Shown piece after piece: positions 26,760 through 34,781 of a stretch of DNA of 64,000 bases (the first letter of the stretch is position 1; each line of letters starts with the position of its first letter). The DNA is from an uncultured Clostridia bacterium (lineage in GTDB: Bacteria > Bacillota > Clostridia > TANB77 > CAG-508). Under the pieces are notes generated by a model. That model saw only the letters and a list, made by a program, of their open reading frames with translations. It searched no databases and had not been told where the DNA came from. The stretch covers positions 1 to 64,000 of the forward strand of contig CAQZSK010000001.1 of NCBI GenBank assembly GCA_948934525.1. The letters are read 5' to 3'. A program made the position numbers and the translations under genes.

Positions 26760-28399
26760 GGCAAATCTCCTTCTATCACTACTTGAACAATATTACCTTG
26801 CTTTGTTCCTGATGAAGAAACAATAGTATCTGATGCTAAAATTCCCTGTGTCTTTAATATTGCTTTGAAAATACCTAATTGTTCATATTTCTCAGATTGT
26901 GCATTAATTACTACATGTCTTGAATTTGTATTGTCAATTGAAGTAACTTGTACTCCTTGTGGAATAGCAAACATGATTTGACTTAATAAGTTAGGTATAG
27001 TCTTTTTATTTTTACTCTTTTCAGCAACTTGTTCACTAATATTTTTCAAATTATCAGATAATTGTTGATATTGGTTTGTCTTTTGATTTATTCTAGAGAT
27101 ATCTGCCTCTACCAATGCAATTTGTGCTTGTGTATCCATCTTTACTTCTGCAACTTCTTTATTCTTTTGTTGTATTTGACTATTTAGGAACATTGCAAAT
27201 GCAGAATAGATAATAGTTAAAGCAAGAATTCCGCCTCCTACTCTTAACATCCATCTTTCTACTCCATCTAGTTTCTCTCCTAAATTGAATTTAAATATTC
27301 CTGATAAGTTAATACTTTTTCCTAATATATCTTTTTTATTTTTCTTTCCATCCCCAGAATCTGATTTAGAAAACATTTCTCCCAAATCATCTTTCCAATC
27401 TCTTTTCTTAAAATTCATATCTTTTAAGCCATAGCCTAGCCCTTGTAATGCCAAAGCTATAGCTGAGTTAACCTCAATATAATCCTTCATATTGATTTTA
27501 ATATTATCTTTTAAGAAATATGGCTTCATTACTTCGCATTTTTCCGTTTGGAAAAATTCTTGGAAATATAAATCAATATTATTTACAACAGATAGTGTTC
27601 CTGTAATATAAATCTTATTTACCTTAATTGTTTGCATTGCTAGTGTTTCTTGTACTTTGGTAGCTATTTTATATAAAGTAGGCATAATATCATCTAAGTA
27701 TTCATTTTCTTCATCTTGTAATTCTTTTCCTTCCATTGTATAAATAGTACTATTTTTACATATTTCATATGCTTTAGAATAAGAATTTTCTTTTACATTA
27801 ATGCTATCTAATACTGTTTTAGCACCTTCTTCAATTGTCTCTACATTATAAATTTTTTGATCTACTATTGTTGTAATAGTAGTCTTTTCTTGCATATTGA
27901 TAATCATTACATTTTCTTTTTCTTTTAAGTTAGCTATATTAGCAATGGTAATTCCTATTGGTGAAATAGTGGATGCTTTATATTCTCCAAGTGATTGTTC
28001 TAAAGTATTTATACTATTTTTATTAGATGACACATGAATTACTTTTACTTTTTCTTTATCTTCTAAGCTGTTTGCTAACGCATATCTTGTCTCAAAAGCA
28101 TTTCTGTTAATGTTCTTTTCAGCGCACATAGCTTCAAACTCAGTGTTAATTGCTTTCTTTAAATCATTTTTGTTTAATAGACTAAACATATAAAGATAAT
28201 CATAAGTCTCTTCTGATAAGTTAACACTAATTGGTACTTTAAAACTAACAGTATCTGCTATAATTTGTCTAATTGCGTCTCCTAATCTATCATAGAACTT
28301 TATCCCAAACGATTCTATTCTTAAGATGTCACGATCTTTTGAAACTTTTGCATATTTAATTAAATTTGGTTCAATATATAATCCTAAACAGCTTGCCAT
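26756..28399 (-). CDS. PilM-PilN fusion protein
   Basis: A 547-residue fusion. The first 340 residues resemble the actin-like PilM: start CLGLYIEPNLIKYAKVSKD, with IINMQEKTTITTIVDQKI and GLGYGLKDMNFKKRDW; the last element corresponds to the PilN N-terminal peptide that binds PilM, here covalently joined. A membrane helix at about 378-398 and a coiled coil (NKEVAEVKMDTQAQIALVEA) lead to a PilN-like periplasmic-type domain (IMFAIPQGVQVTSIDNTNSR). It is the first gene of the pilus operon. Fused PilMN scaffolds are uncommon. Confidence 0.8.
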   Translation of the reverse strand: MASCLGLYIEPNLIKYAKVSKDRDILRIESFGIKFYDRLGDAIRQIIADTVSFKVPISVNLSEETYDYLYMFSLLNKNDLKKAINTEFEAMCAEKNINRNAFETRYALANSLEDKEKVKVIHVSSNKNSINTLEQSLGEYKASTISPIGITIANIANLKEKENVMIINMQEKTTITTIVDQKIYNVETIEEGAKTVLDSINVKENSYSKAYEICKNSTIYTMEGKELQDEENEYLDDIMPTLYKIATKVQETLAMQTIKVNKIYITGTLSVVNNIDLYFQEFFQTEKCEVMKPYFLKDNIKINMKDYIEVNSAIALALQGLGYGLKDMNFKKRDWKDDLGEMFSKSDSGDGKKNKKDILGKSINLSGIFKFNLGEKLDGVERWMLRVGGGILALTIIYSAFAMFLNSQIQQKNKEVAEVKMDTQAQIALVEADISRINQKTNQYQQLSDNLKNISEQVAEKSKNKKTIPNLLSQIMFAIPQGVQVTSIDNTNSRHVVINAQSEKYEQLGIFKAILKTQGILASDTIVSSSGTKQGNIVQVVIEGDLP

Positions 28400-28521
28400 C
28401 TTTTTCTCCTTCGTCTAAAATAAAATTTTCTACTCTTAGATTTTGCAAAAATCAAACAAAAATACTTGAAGTTTTTGTCTGTTTTTACAAAATATTACCT
28501 TTTTCATAATTTTATGTATTT

Positions 28522-28549
28522 ATTTTATCTTTTTATAATGAAAAGTCAA
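28522..28549 (-). promoter_or_regulatory. Promoter of the type IV pilus operon
   Basis: TTGACT (28544-28549) and TAAAAT (28522-28527) with 16-bp spacing, about 120 bp upstream of pilM-N. Triple WalR-like boxes start 26 bp upstream of the -35. The remainder of 28400-28723 is AT-rich and shows no other gene. Confidence 0.55.
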
Positions 28550-28575
28550 TACGCTTTTCCTTTTTTTAACATAAA

Positions 28576-28603
28576 TGTAATATTGTTGTAATATTGTTGT
28601 AAC
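28576..28603. promoter_or_regulatory. Triple WalR-type binding site upstream of the pilus operon
   Basis: TGTAAT (28576-28581), TGTAAT (28587-28592) and TGTAAC (28598-28603), each separated by 5 bp (ATTGT). The arrangement and last-base pattern are the same as upstream of ftsA. It fits TGTWAH-N5-TGTWAH with a third half-site. Confidence 0.65.
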
Positions 28604-28723
28604 ATTGTTTGTGTTTTACTATATCTCATTGTATCTTTTTGTCAAAATGTTATTGTAACTTAAACAAAATAAATAGGTATTTATAATAAATTTCATTTTT
28701 ATCATAAAATACCTATTTTACTT

Positions 28724-29530
28724 TTAAGTTTTAATAAAAAATAATATTATGATTATAATTCCTAAAATAACACGATAAATCGCAAATCCTTTAAAGCTTC
28801 CCTTTTTTAAATAATTTAGCAAAAATTTTATAACGAAAATTCCTACAATAAAACTTGCAATAATACCAATAAAGAATGGCAAATTAAATACAAAATCTTT
28901 TGCCTTAAAAACTGTTGCAGCTAATACAATCGGTGCTGAAAGCATAAAAGAATATTTAGCAGCTGACTCTCTTTTTACTCCCATTGCTCTTGCTGTTGTC
29001 ATTGTAACTCCTGATCTAGAAACTCCTGGTATAAAAGCTAGTGCTTGTGATAAACCTATGAAAAAAGTTTGTTTTAAATTCATATTCTCATAATCTGTTA
29101 CTTTTGGTGCTTTTTTATCTACTATATAAAGAATAATTCCCATTACAATAAGTGCAATTGCTATAATAATTGGTTTTGTTAAGGCATCTTCTAAAAACTT
29201 ATCTAGTATAAACCCTATAATTCCTCCAGGTATTGTAGCAAGTACAATATACCAAAACATTTTTCCTTCTGTTGTTTTCTTCTTTTTAAATACTTGCTCA
29301 ACACCGCCTTTGATGAGACCTAACCAGTCTTTGAAAAAGAAAATGGCGATTGCGAGCAATGTTCCAAAATGAAGCGCTACATCAAAACCTTTAAAAGCTT
29401 CTTCAAATCCTGGTTCATTTACCCACCCAAACATCCATGGAATAATATTCAAATGTGCCGAACTAGAAATTGGTAGTAATTCCGTTAGTCCTTGCACAAC
29501 CCCTAAAATTAGTGCTTGATAAACTTGCAT
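28724..29530 (-). CDS. uppP: Undecaprenyl-diphosphatase UppP/BacA
   Basis: Recycles undecaprenyl pyrophosphate for wall synthesis. The 268-residue polytopic protein has GLTELLPISSSAHLNIIPW near the N-terminus and the catalytic region FIPGVSRSGVTMTTARAMG. Eight membrane helices are predicted. TAAGGAGG precedes the start at 29530. It follows the TPR gene by 13 bp and is probably co-transcribed with it. Activity causes bacitracin tolerance in this family. Confidence 0.95.
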   Translation of the reverse strand: MQVYQALILGVVQGLTELLPISSSAHLNIIPWMFGWVNEPGFEEAFKGFDVALHFGTLLAIAIFFFKDWLGLIKGGVEQVFKKKKTTEGKMFWYIVLATIPGGIIGFILDKFLEDALTKPIIIAIALIVMGIILYIVDKKAPKVTDYENMNLKQTFFIGLSQALAFIPGVSRSGVTMTTARAMGVKRESAAKYSFMLSAPIVLAATVFKAKDFVFNLPFFIGIIASFIVGIFVIKFLLNYLKKGSFKGFAIYRVILGIIIIILFFIKT

Positions 29531-29543
29531 CTATTTTTCCTCC

Positions 29544-30821
29544 TTAATCTTGTTCTTGTTCTTTTTGAGTCTTTTCTTGCATTTTCTGCTTTTCTCTTTT
29601 ATTTCTTATCATCATTAAATCTTCATTACTTAAATTTTCCATTAGCAAATTAGTTTTAAATAAATGACGATATACTTTTTTCTCTTTTGAAATTATTTTT
29701 TTCTTTCCTTCGTCTTCTTCTATAATTTGTTTCATTTCTTCATCAGTTTCTTTTTTTACTTCTGCAATCTCTTGCCTTTCAACCTTTTCTGGTTTTGGAA
29801 CTTCCTGACGAATAGGTGTAAAAATAGGATCTTTTTGTAAGTACTTATAATTTTGAGGTTCTAGATCTACAGCTACCTTCATATAGTTTGCTGCTTTATC
29901 TTCATCCCCTTTTAACATAGCAATTTTAGAAAGGTAATAATAAGACCCAGCTTCTGTTTCTTCTGATTTTAAACCTTGCATAAAATAATTCTCTGCTTCT
30001 TCTAAATCTCCATAAGCTAAGGCAATCTGTCCTAAGCTCAACTTCGCATGAAAATTCATACTGTTTATTTCTGCTGCCTTTTCATAGAACTCTTTTGCAC
30101 GACTAAAGTCATTTAACATCGTATATACCATCCCTAAACTATAATAAATATCATAACTCCCTGAATGATATCGAAGCGCTGTCATATAGGTAGATGCTGC
30201 CTCTTTATATCTCTCCGCTTCAAAATAAATGTCTCCTAGTAAATTAGTAGCCCTCTCACTTTCTGGTGTACGCCTTAAAATATCTTGAAGAACTTCTATT
30301 GCTTGTTCATTTTGCTTACCTTTATTCATTACATAGGCAAGATTATATGCAGCTTCTAAATCATTTCGATTTAGTTCTGTTACTTTTCTGTATTCAATAA
30401 TTGCTGCTTCATAATTTTCTTCTTTTTCATAGCACTTGGCCATAAATTTGTGTGCTACTTGGCTGTTAGGATTTTTATTTAGGAAATTAGACATTCTTAT
30501 TTTAGCTTGTTCTTGCTGTCCTCTACTTATCAATATATTTCCTACTATTAAATGAAAGAATTCCGGAAAATTCATTTTTTTAAAGTATTCTAACCACAAT
30601 ACCCAAAGTGGAATTAGAACTGCTAGAAAATAAATAAAAATTTTAAAGAATATTGCTAAAGAATTTCCCAAAAATAATTCTATAAAATTAATTGCTATTC
30701 CTATAAATTCTAAAATAAGTATAACAATATAACTAGTATCATTTTTATGAATTAATTTCATAAAAATGATTGTAAAAAGTGCAATTGCTATCAAATTAAA
30801 AAATATTTTTTCAATAATCAT
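29544..30821 (-). CDS. Membrane-anchored TPR protein
   Basis: A 425-residue protein with three or four N-terminal membrane helices (residues 1-90) and at least six TPR repeats from about 100 to 320, such as AHKFMAKCYEKEENYEAAI and AAYNLAYVMNKGKQNEQAIE. The C-terminus is highly charged Lys/Glu. It probably scaffolds a membrane complex; the partner is unknown. It is cotranscribed with uppP. AAGGAAAAGG precedes the start. Confidence 0.75.
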   Translation of the reverse strand: MIIEKIFFNLIAIALFTIIFMKLIHKNDTSYIVILILEFIGIAINFIELFLGNSLAIFFKIFIYFLAVLIPLWVLWLEYFKKMNFPEFFHLIVGNILISRGQQEQAKIRMSNFLNKNPNSQVAHKFMAKCYEKEENYEAAIIEYRKVTELNRNDLEAAYNLAYVMNKGKQNEQAIEVLQDILRRTPESERATNLLGDIYFEAERYKEAASTYMTALRYHSGSYDIYYSLGMVYTMLNDFSRAKEFYEKAAEINSMNFHAKLSLGQIALAYGDLEEAENYFMQGLKSEETEAGSYYYLSKIAMLKGDEDKAANYMKVAVDLEPQNYKYLQKDPIFTPIRQEVPKPEKVERQEIAEVKKETDEEMKQIIEEDEGKKKIISKEKKVYRHLFKTNLLMENLSNEDLMMIRNKREKQKMQEKTQKEQEQD

Positions 30822-30900
30822 TCCTTTTCCTTCTTTAGCTATACTCTCTTTAGTAAGCTATATTACTTTTATTGCTTCTTTTTCTAAATTCTACAAATTC

Positions 30901-31452
30901 TTAAAACTTTGTTCCTAAAATTTGTTCATTTCGCTTTTTTTCATACTGTTTAATACATTTTTCAATAATTTCTTCTGCTTCTTGCCTTCCTAGCATTTGG
31001 TCTACTGTTGTTTGTTTTCCTTCTAACTGTTTATAAACTTCAAAAAAATGTTTAATTTCAGAAGAAATTTGTATTGGTAATTCACTAATATCTTGATAAC
31101 AATTTAAAAATGGGTCTTGCTTACAAATCGCAATAATTTTTTCATCCTTTTCGTTATTATCAGTCATAATTAATACTCCAATTGGATAACATTCTACTAA
31201 AGTCAATGGGACAATCTCTTCTTGACATAGTACTAGCACATCTAACGGGTCATGATCATCTGCATATGTTTTTGGAATGAAGCCATAATTAGCAGGATAA
31301 TGTGTAGATGTATAAAGTACTCTGTCTAATCTAAGCATTCCTGTTTCTTTATCTAATTCATATTTATTTCTTCCATTTTTACTAATTTCAATTACAGAAA
31401 CAAAGTCATTTTTTCTAATTCTTTCTTCTGGAACATCATGCCATATGTTCAT
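30901..31452 (-). CDS. ppa: Soluble inorganic pyrophosphatase, family I
   Basis: Hydrolyses pyrophosphate to phosphate, pulling biosynthetic reactions. The 183-residue product has the metal-binding signature DDHDPLDVLVL and the core NKYELDKETGMLRLDRVLY with the substrate-binding Tyr/Lys/Arg residues. Its start overlaps the preceding small gene by 4 bp (ATGA), so translation is coupled. Clostridia often use a membrane or family II enzyme, so a family I enzyme is worth noting. Confidence 0.9.
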   Translation of the reverse strand: MNIWHDVPEERIRKNDFVSVIEISKNGRNKYELDKETGMLRLDRVLYTSTHYPANYGFIPKTYADDHDPLDVLVLCQEEIVPLTLVECYPIGVLIMTDNNEKDEKIIAICKQDPFLNCYQDISELPIQISSEIKHFFEVYKQLEGKQTTVDQMLGRQEAEEIIEKCIKQYEKKRNEQILGTKF

Positions 31453-31676
31453 TTTATCTTCTCCTTTTTATTTTGTTTTTGTATTTCTTTATATATTTTT
31501 TTGCATAACTCTGAAAATTTGGCTTGAGCAATAAATCCTAAAGATTGACTAGTTAAATAGTTTTCCATTCCTGCCAATCGATTCCACATTTTTTCAGTAG
31601 GAACTTCTTTTTTTTCTTTAATTAAGTTCGTCAAGGCTGTTATACTTTTTTGATAATATTGTTCATAATCCGCCAT
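31449..31676 (-). CDS. Small helical protein upstream of pyrophosphatase
   Basis: Unrecognised, 75 residues, helical and Lys-rich, beginning MADYEQYYQKSITALTNLIK and containing EKMWNRLAGMENYLTSQSLG. It overlaps ppa by four bases. A function cannot be read from the sequence; co-translation suggests a role linked to pyrophosphatase. Confidence 0.6.
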   Translation of the reverse strand: MADYEQYYQKSITALTNLIKEKKEVPTEKMWNRLAGMENYLTSQSLGFIAQAKFSELCKKIYKEIQKQNKKEKIK

Positions 31677-31872
31677 ATTTCGACCTCATTTCCTTTATTT
31701 TTCTCATTTTAACATTATCTGAAAATGAAGTCAATGTATTTTTTGGCTATACCAGTTTATTCTATGCTATTATTTTATTAATATAACTTTTTGGCTTTTT
31801 TATATCTCCTCTTAAAAAAATTCTTAAAATATTAAATTTTCTCTCCTTTATATTTCAACAATTTTTTATCTT

Positions 31873-32145
31873 TTATTTATTATTCAAAATTGAATTACAA
31901 TATTCACATCTATTTTCATTACCTTCCATAAACTTATTCATAACTCTACCATTTTTACATTGTACTGCTATCACATTTCGTTTTTCTTTATTATTACTAT
32001 ATTTTGTAGTTTTGTCACTTCCTTATTGCCTTCAAAATAAGTCTCATTTGTTTCAGAAGTATAATTATTAAGAGTTCCAAGGTGTATTATGTATTTTTTC
32101 TAACGCTTCTTCTCTTTTTTGTCTATATGCTTTTTTTATTTTCTT
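31873..32145 (-). pseudogene. Degraded small gene, possibly a zinc-ribbon or nuclease remnant
   Basis: Reading leftwards, three short open pieces in different frames lie end to end: MKKIKKAYRQKREEALEKIH, then TSETNETYFEGNKEVTKLQN, then KRNVIAVQCKNGRVMNKF with a terminal NRCEYC pair, ending at 31873. None has a good ribosome site and the joins contain no CGG codon, so this looks like decay rather than recoding. The 31677-32214 region otherwise holds nothing visible. Confidence 0.35.
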
Positions 32146-32214
32146 CATATATTTTATCTTATTTTTCTTAAGATATCAACATTAAACTTTTTATAAAAAA
32201 ATTGTTTTTTAGTC

Positions 32215-32244
32215 TTGACATTTACTCCATGTATGTAGTACAAT
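32215..32244 (+). promoter_or_regulatory. tRNA-Leu promoter
   Basis: TTGACA (32215-32220) and TACAAT (32239-32244) with 18-bp spacing, 22 bp before the tRNA 5' end. Confidence 0.8.
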
Positions 32245-32266
32245 AATTGTTGTCAGTTCAATAAAT

Positions 32267-32354
32267 GCAGATGTGGCGGAACTGGCAGACGCACAGGACT
32301 TAAAATCCTGCGGTTGAATAAACCGTGCCGGTTCGATTCCGGCCATCTGCACCA
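32267..32354 (+). tRNA. tRNA-Leu(UAA)
   Basis: Cloverleaf of 88 bases including encoded CCA. Acceptor stem GCAGATG pairs with CATCTGC; the anticodon loop is CTTAAAA within stem CAGGA/TCCTG, giving anticodon UAA; a long variable arm marks a class II leucine tRNA; the T-loop GGTTCGATTCC is present. It reads the codon UUA, which is the P-site codon at the minor-pilin frameshift. Its 3' end is repeated at 32828. Confidence 0.97.
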
Positions 32355-32356
32355 AA
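32343..32356 (+). repeat. att-like direct repeat, tRNA copy
   Basis: CCATCTGCACCAAA, spanning the tRNA-Leu 3' end, is repeated exactly at 32828-32841. The pair brackets a 470-bp interval with one XRE gene. Confidence 0.6.
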
Positions 32357-32387
32357 AAGTTGAAATTTTAATCAATTTCAACTTTTT
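32354..32387 (+). terminator. Terminator after tRNA-Leu
   Basis: AAAAAGTTGAAATT (32354-32367) pairs with AATTTCAACTTTTT (32374-32387), followed by further Ts. Confidence 0.85.
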
Positions 32388-32448
32388 TTATTTTTACCCA
32401 ACATTAACAAATTATTTGATAAAGTAAAAGCAGAATAAGGAGCGAAAA

Positions 32449-32685
32449 ATGACGTTAGAAAACGCGATACGAGAAAGAATAAAAGAATTAGCAAATAAGA
32501 ATAATATAACTATAAATAAAGTATCAACATTAGCTGGTTTGACACATACTACTTTATTGGCTTTTATGAATAATGAAACACATGACCCAAGAATTTCTAC
32601 ATTATTCCATATTTGTGAAGCATTTGATATAGACTTAAAAGAGTTTTTTAATTCTTCATTATTTAAAAATGTTATAGAAGAATAA
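32449..32685 (+). CDS. XRE-family helix-turn-helix regulator
   Basis: A 78-residue single-domain Cro/C1-type DNA-binding protein (RERIKELANKNNITINKVST, then LTHTTLLAFMNNETHDPRIS and TLFHICEAFDIDLKEFF). AAGGAGCG lies just upstream of ATG 32449. It stands alone between the two att-like repeats, on the plus strand unlike its surroundings, and is probably the regulator left behind by an integrated element. Confidence 0.85.
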   Translation: MTLENAIRERIKELANKNNITINKVSTLAGLTHTTLLAFMNNETHDPRISTLFHICEAFDIDLKEFFNSSLFKNVIEE

Positions 32686-32758
32686 AACGAAAAATAATAT
32701 TTAATACTTAGATATTATTTTTTGGCAATACTTAAAATTATTTATTGTTATCTTATTT

Positions 32759-32776
32759 GCACACAATATGCACACA
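32759..32776 (+). repeat. Short direct repeats GCACACA near the att-like site
   Basis: GCACACA occurs at 32759-32765 and 32770-32776, an 11-bp period, about 50 bp from the att-like repeat. Short phased repeats beside an attachment site could be integrase arm sites. Weak by itself. Confidence 0.35.
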
Positions 32777-32827
32777 GAAAATAGTGGAAGTACTTTGAAA
32801 CAGCACATTTCAGGTATTTAACTTCTA

Positions 32828-32841
32828 CCATCTGCACCAAA
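32828..32841 (+). repeat. att-like direct repeat, distal copy
   Basis: Exact 14-base copy of the tRNA-Leu 3' end with no tRNA attached. This is what remains at the far end of an element integrated in a tRNA gene. Confidence 0.6.
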
Positions 32842-32870
32842 TAAGGAGAGTTTTTAAAAAACTCTCCTTA
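32842..32870 (+). terminator. Terminator next to the distal att-like repeat
   Basis: TAAGGAGAGTTTTT (32842-32855) and AAAAACTCTCCTTA (32857-32870) form a near-perfect stem. The stretch 32871-33331 holds no gene that I can support. Confidence 0.65.
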
Positions 32871-33331
32871 TATTTTGTAACTCACTACATATTGATTTAA
32901 CTTGATTTTCAGCAGTTTTAATTTTTTACTTATATTTTACATATTTTTGTTAATTCCTTTAGCTTTTCATTCATTGTATATTTTCTCCTTATTTGTCTAA
33001 AAGAATGTACTTTTTAATTGCTCTTGCATCTTAGTTAGTTTTATGTATCGAATAGGAAAATGTTTGAATATTGCTTTTCTAAAATGTATAAATTATAATG
33101 TTTTTATATAATGTAATTTATATTAAAATTTAAAGATTTGGGCTTATGAGAATTTCCCAAAAATCTTACAAGTATTAATTTCATCATATTGGAATTTAAA
33201 TAATTTTATATTATGGATGAAAAGATTGCTTTTTGAAAGGTTATAATTTAAGTATATTAGAAGAAACAGCTCAGATTAAGTTCTAAGCCATTTTTTATAT
33301 TCAATTATTCTTCCCTTGTTCTAGTATTTTC

Positions 33332-33360
33332 CCCCTTAAGAGCCTCAATTTCTTAAGGGG
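33332..33360 (-). promoter_or_regulatory. Hairpin downstream of a DGR-type variable region
   Basis: CCCCTTAAGA (33332-33341) and TCTTAAGGGG (33351-33360) form a perfect 10-bp GC-rich stem with a 9-base loop, about 8 bp past the stop codon of the variable gene. In known diversity-generating retroelements such a hairpin/cruciform lies just past the variable repeat and helps retrohoming. There is no T-run after it, so a simple terminator is less likely. Confidence 0.6.
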
Positions 33361-33367
33361 ATCAGGG

Positions 33368-34633
33368 CTACAAATATAAAGCTGGACGAAAACCAAAGTT
33401 GTCGTAGCTGAAGTCAGGAGCGCCGTAGCCGTAACGACTAGAAGCTGGAGCGATACTCCCATCATCAATGTAAGAGCCACCACGAAGCACTCGACGGTTG
33501 GTGAAGAAGGCTTCCATGGTCCACTCAAGTGCATTTCCAGCCATATCATAGATATGCTTTTGTTGATAAGCTATATTGCTTCCTGTTGTTGCAATACTTT
33601 TTGTATAACTTCCCATTCCTGTACTGTCTTTCACATATCCTGTTGCAGCCCCACTTTCATAATTGGAATCAATAAAATTAAGTACTGCATCCCATTGTAC
33701 ACCATAGCACAAAGTACTAGTTACTTTATGAATTGTATCACTTGCTGGATACATATTTCTTGCAACTTTTACTGCTCCATTTGCATTATCATTTCCTGGT
33801 AAATTATCTGATGCCTCTACTGATTTAGTTCCACCCCAAGGTATGAAGTTCCATACACCTACTCCTTTTGTACTTACTGGTTTTACACTTCCATCTTGTA
33901 TTTGCTTATTTGTATCATTGGTTATTGTAGAAGCTGTTGTTCCTGCTATTCCAGCTTCAAAGCGAGCAATAAAAAATCCTTTGTTATCTTTTACACTTTT
34001 ATACATAGCTATACTTTCCGCTGTTCCTGCTACACTGTTAGCTGCATTTGGTTTATCAGAAGAACCAGCTGTAGTTGTATCTCCTGCCTCTCTGGCTGGA
34101 GTAGATGATTCACCTAATAATGTTTGTAAATTACCACTTGCATACCCTTCTATTAAATGAAACTTACTATAATCTGGTACAGGTATCCATACAAATTGAT
34201 TACCATGTTTGCTATTATCTAAATCATCTCCTGCTACATCTGAAATAACAAGCCCATTTATTACTGTATTTTTATCCTCTGGATTATCCTTACTATCTTC
34301 TACCACACAAAATCCACCTGGAATTGGTGCTTTGTCCCCATTTTCATCTGTATATTCTTCTTTATCTGTTTTTACTAGCTCCCCTTTTTTGACAGGCTCT
34401 ATAACTGGTGGTGTTGGTGGATTTATTTCCCCTCCACCAGTTCCATTGCTGTACTCTTCTTTTAATAAATTTACAAGTTCTCCTATTTCACTTTGCTCCT
34501 TTTGCATAACATCTTCTGTTTTGTTCTTTGCTTCTTGTGCTTTTTTTATTATACTATTATCTCCCATTACATATGTAATTGTTATTCCTGCTAAGATTAA
34601 TAATACTACAATGGTTACAACCAAAGCAACCAA
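33368..34633 (-). CDS. Pilin-anchored FGE/C-type-lectin-fold variable protein, 5' truncated
   Basis: Product of about 421 residues. The N-terminus LVALVVTIVVLLILAGITI is a prepilin helix nearly identical to the major pilin's, followed by a coiled coil, a Pro-rich linker (NPPTPPVIEPV), and a formylglycine-generating-enzyme-like lectin fold (FVWIPVPDYSKF; MAGNALEWTMEA; RVLRGGSY; FGFRPALYL). The last 50 codons are a candidate DGR variable repeat. The start is TTG without ribosome site; the expected KG before ITL is replaced by sequence after an in-frame stop, so the prepilin leader looks lost. Confidence 0.75.
   Translation of the reverse strand: MVALVVTIVVLLILAGITITYVMGDNSIIKKAQEAKNKTEDVMQKEQSEIGELVNLLKEEYSNGTGGGEINPPTPPVIEPVKKGELVKTDKEEYTDENGDKAPIPGGFCVVEDSKDNPEDKNTVINGLVISDVAGDDLDNSKHGNQFVWIPVPDYSKFHLIEGYASGNLQTLLGESSTPAREAGDTTTAGSSDKPNAANSVAGTAESIAMYKSVKDNKGFFIARFEAGIAGTTASTITNDTNKQIQDGSVKPVSTKGVGVWNFIPWGGTKSVEASDNLPGNDNANGAVKVARNMYPASDTIHKVTSTLCYGVQWDAVLNFIDSNYESGAATGYVKDSTGMGSYTKSIATTGSNIAYQQKHIYDMAGNALEWTMEAFFTNRRVLRGGSYIDDGSIAPASSRYGYGAPDFSYDNFGFRPALYL
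33371..33525 (-). repeat. Candidate DGR variable repeat (VR)
   Basis: The 3' end of the gene switches abruptly to NNC codons (TTC TTC ACC AAC; TAC GGC TAC GGC; GAC TTC AGC TAC GAC AAC) in a genome that otherwise prefers NNT. NNC at exposed lectin-fold positions is what adenine mutagenesis of AAC codons in a template repeat leaves. No template repeat or reverse transcriptase is visible in this window. Confidence 0.65.
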
Positions 34634-34781
34634 TGTAATATCATATCATAGAAAATTTGCAATATTATGTAAAATACGGTATAATATATTTAATATTCGT
34701 GAGTACAGCAAAATATAATAAATGTACTATATTTTAATAATGTTACTAATAATTTTGTAACATAAAAAAGGAGATTATTAT

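Noticed and set aside
31873..32145. Frame breaks in the remnant as further CGG recoding
   Set aside because: No CGG occurs at the joins and the pieces lack conserved continuity; decay is simpler.
32871..33331. Template repeat or reverse transcriptase near the variable gene
   Set aside because: I searched the flanks by eye for an AAC-rich copy of the variable end or an RT frame and saw none.
33301..33549. Alternative frame over the variable repeat
   Set aside because: It lacks a ribosome site, and the lectin-fold frame explains the conserved WTME, RGGSY and FRPALY motifs.
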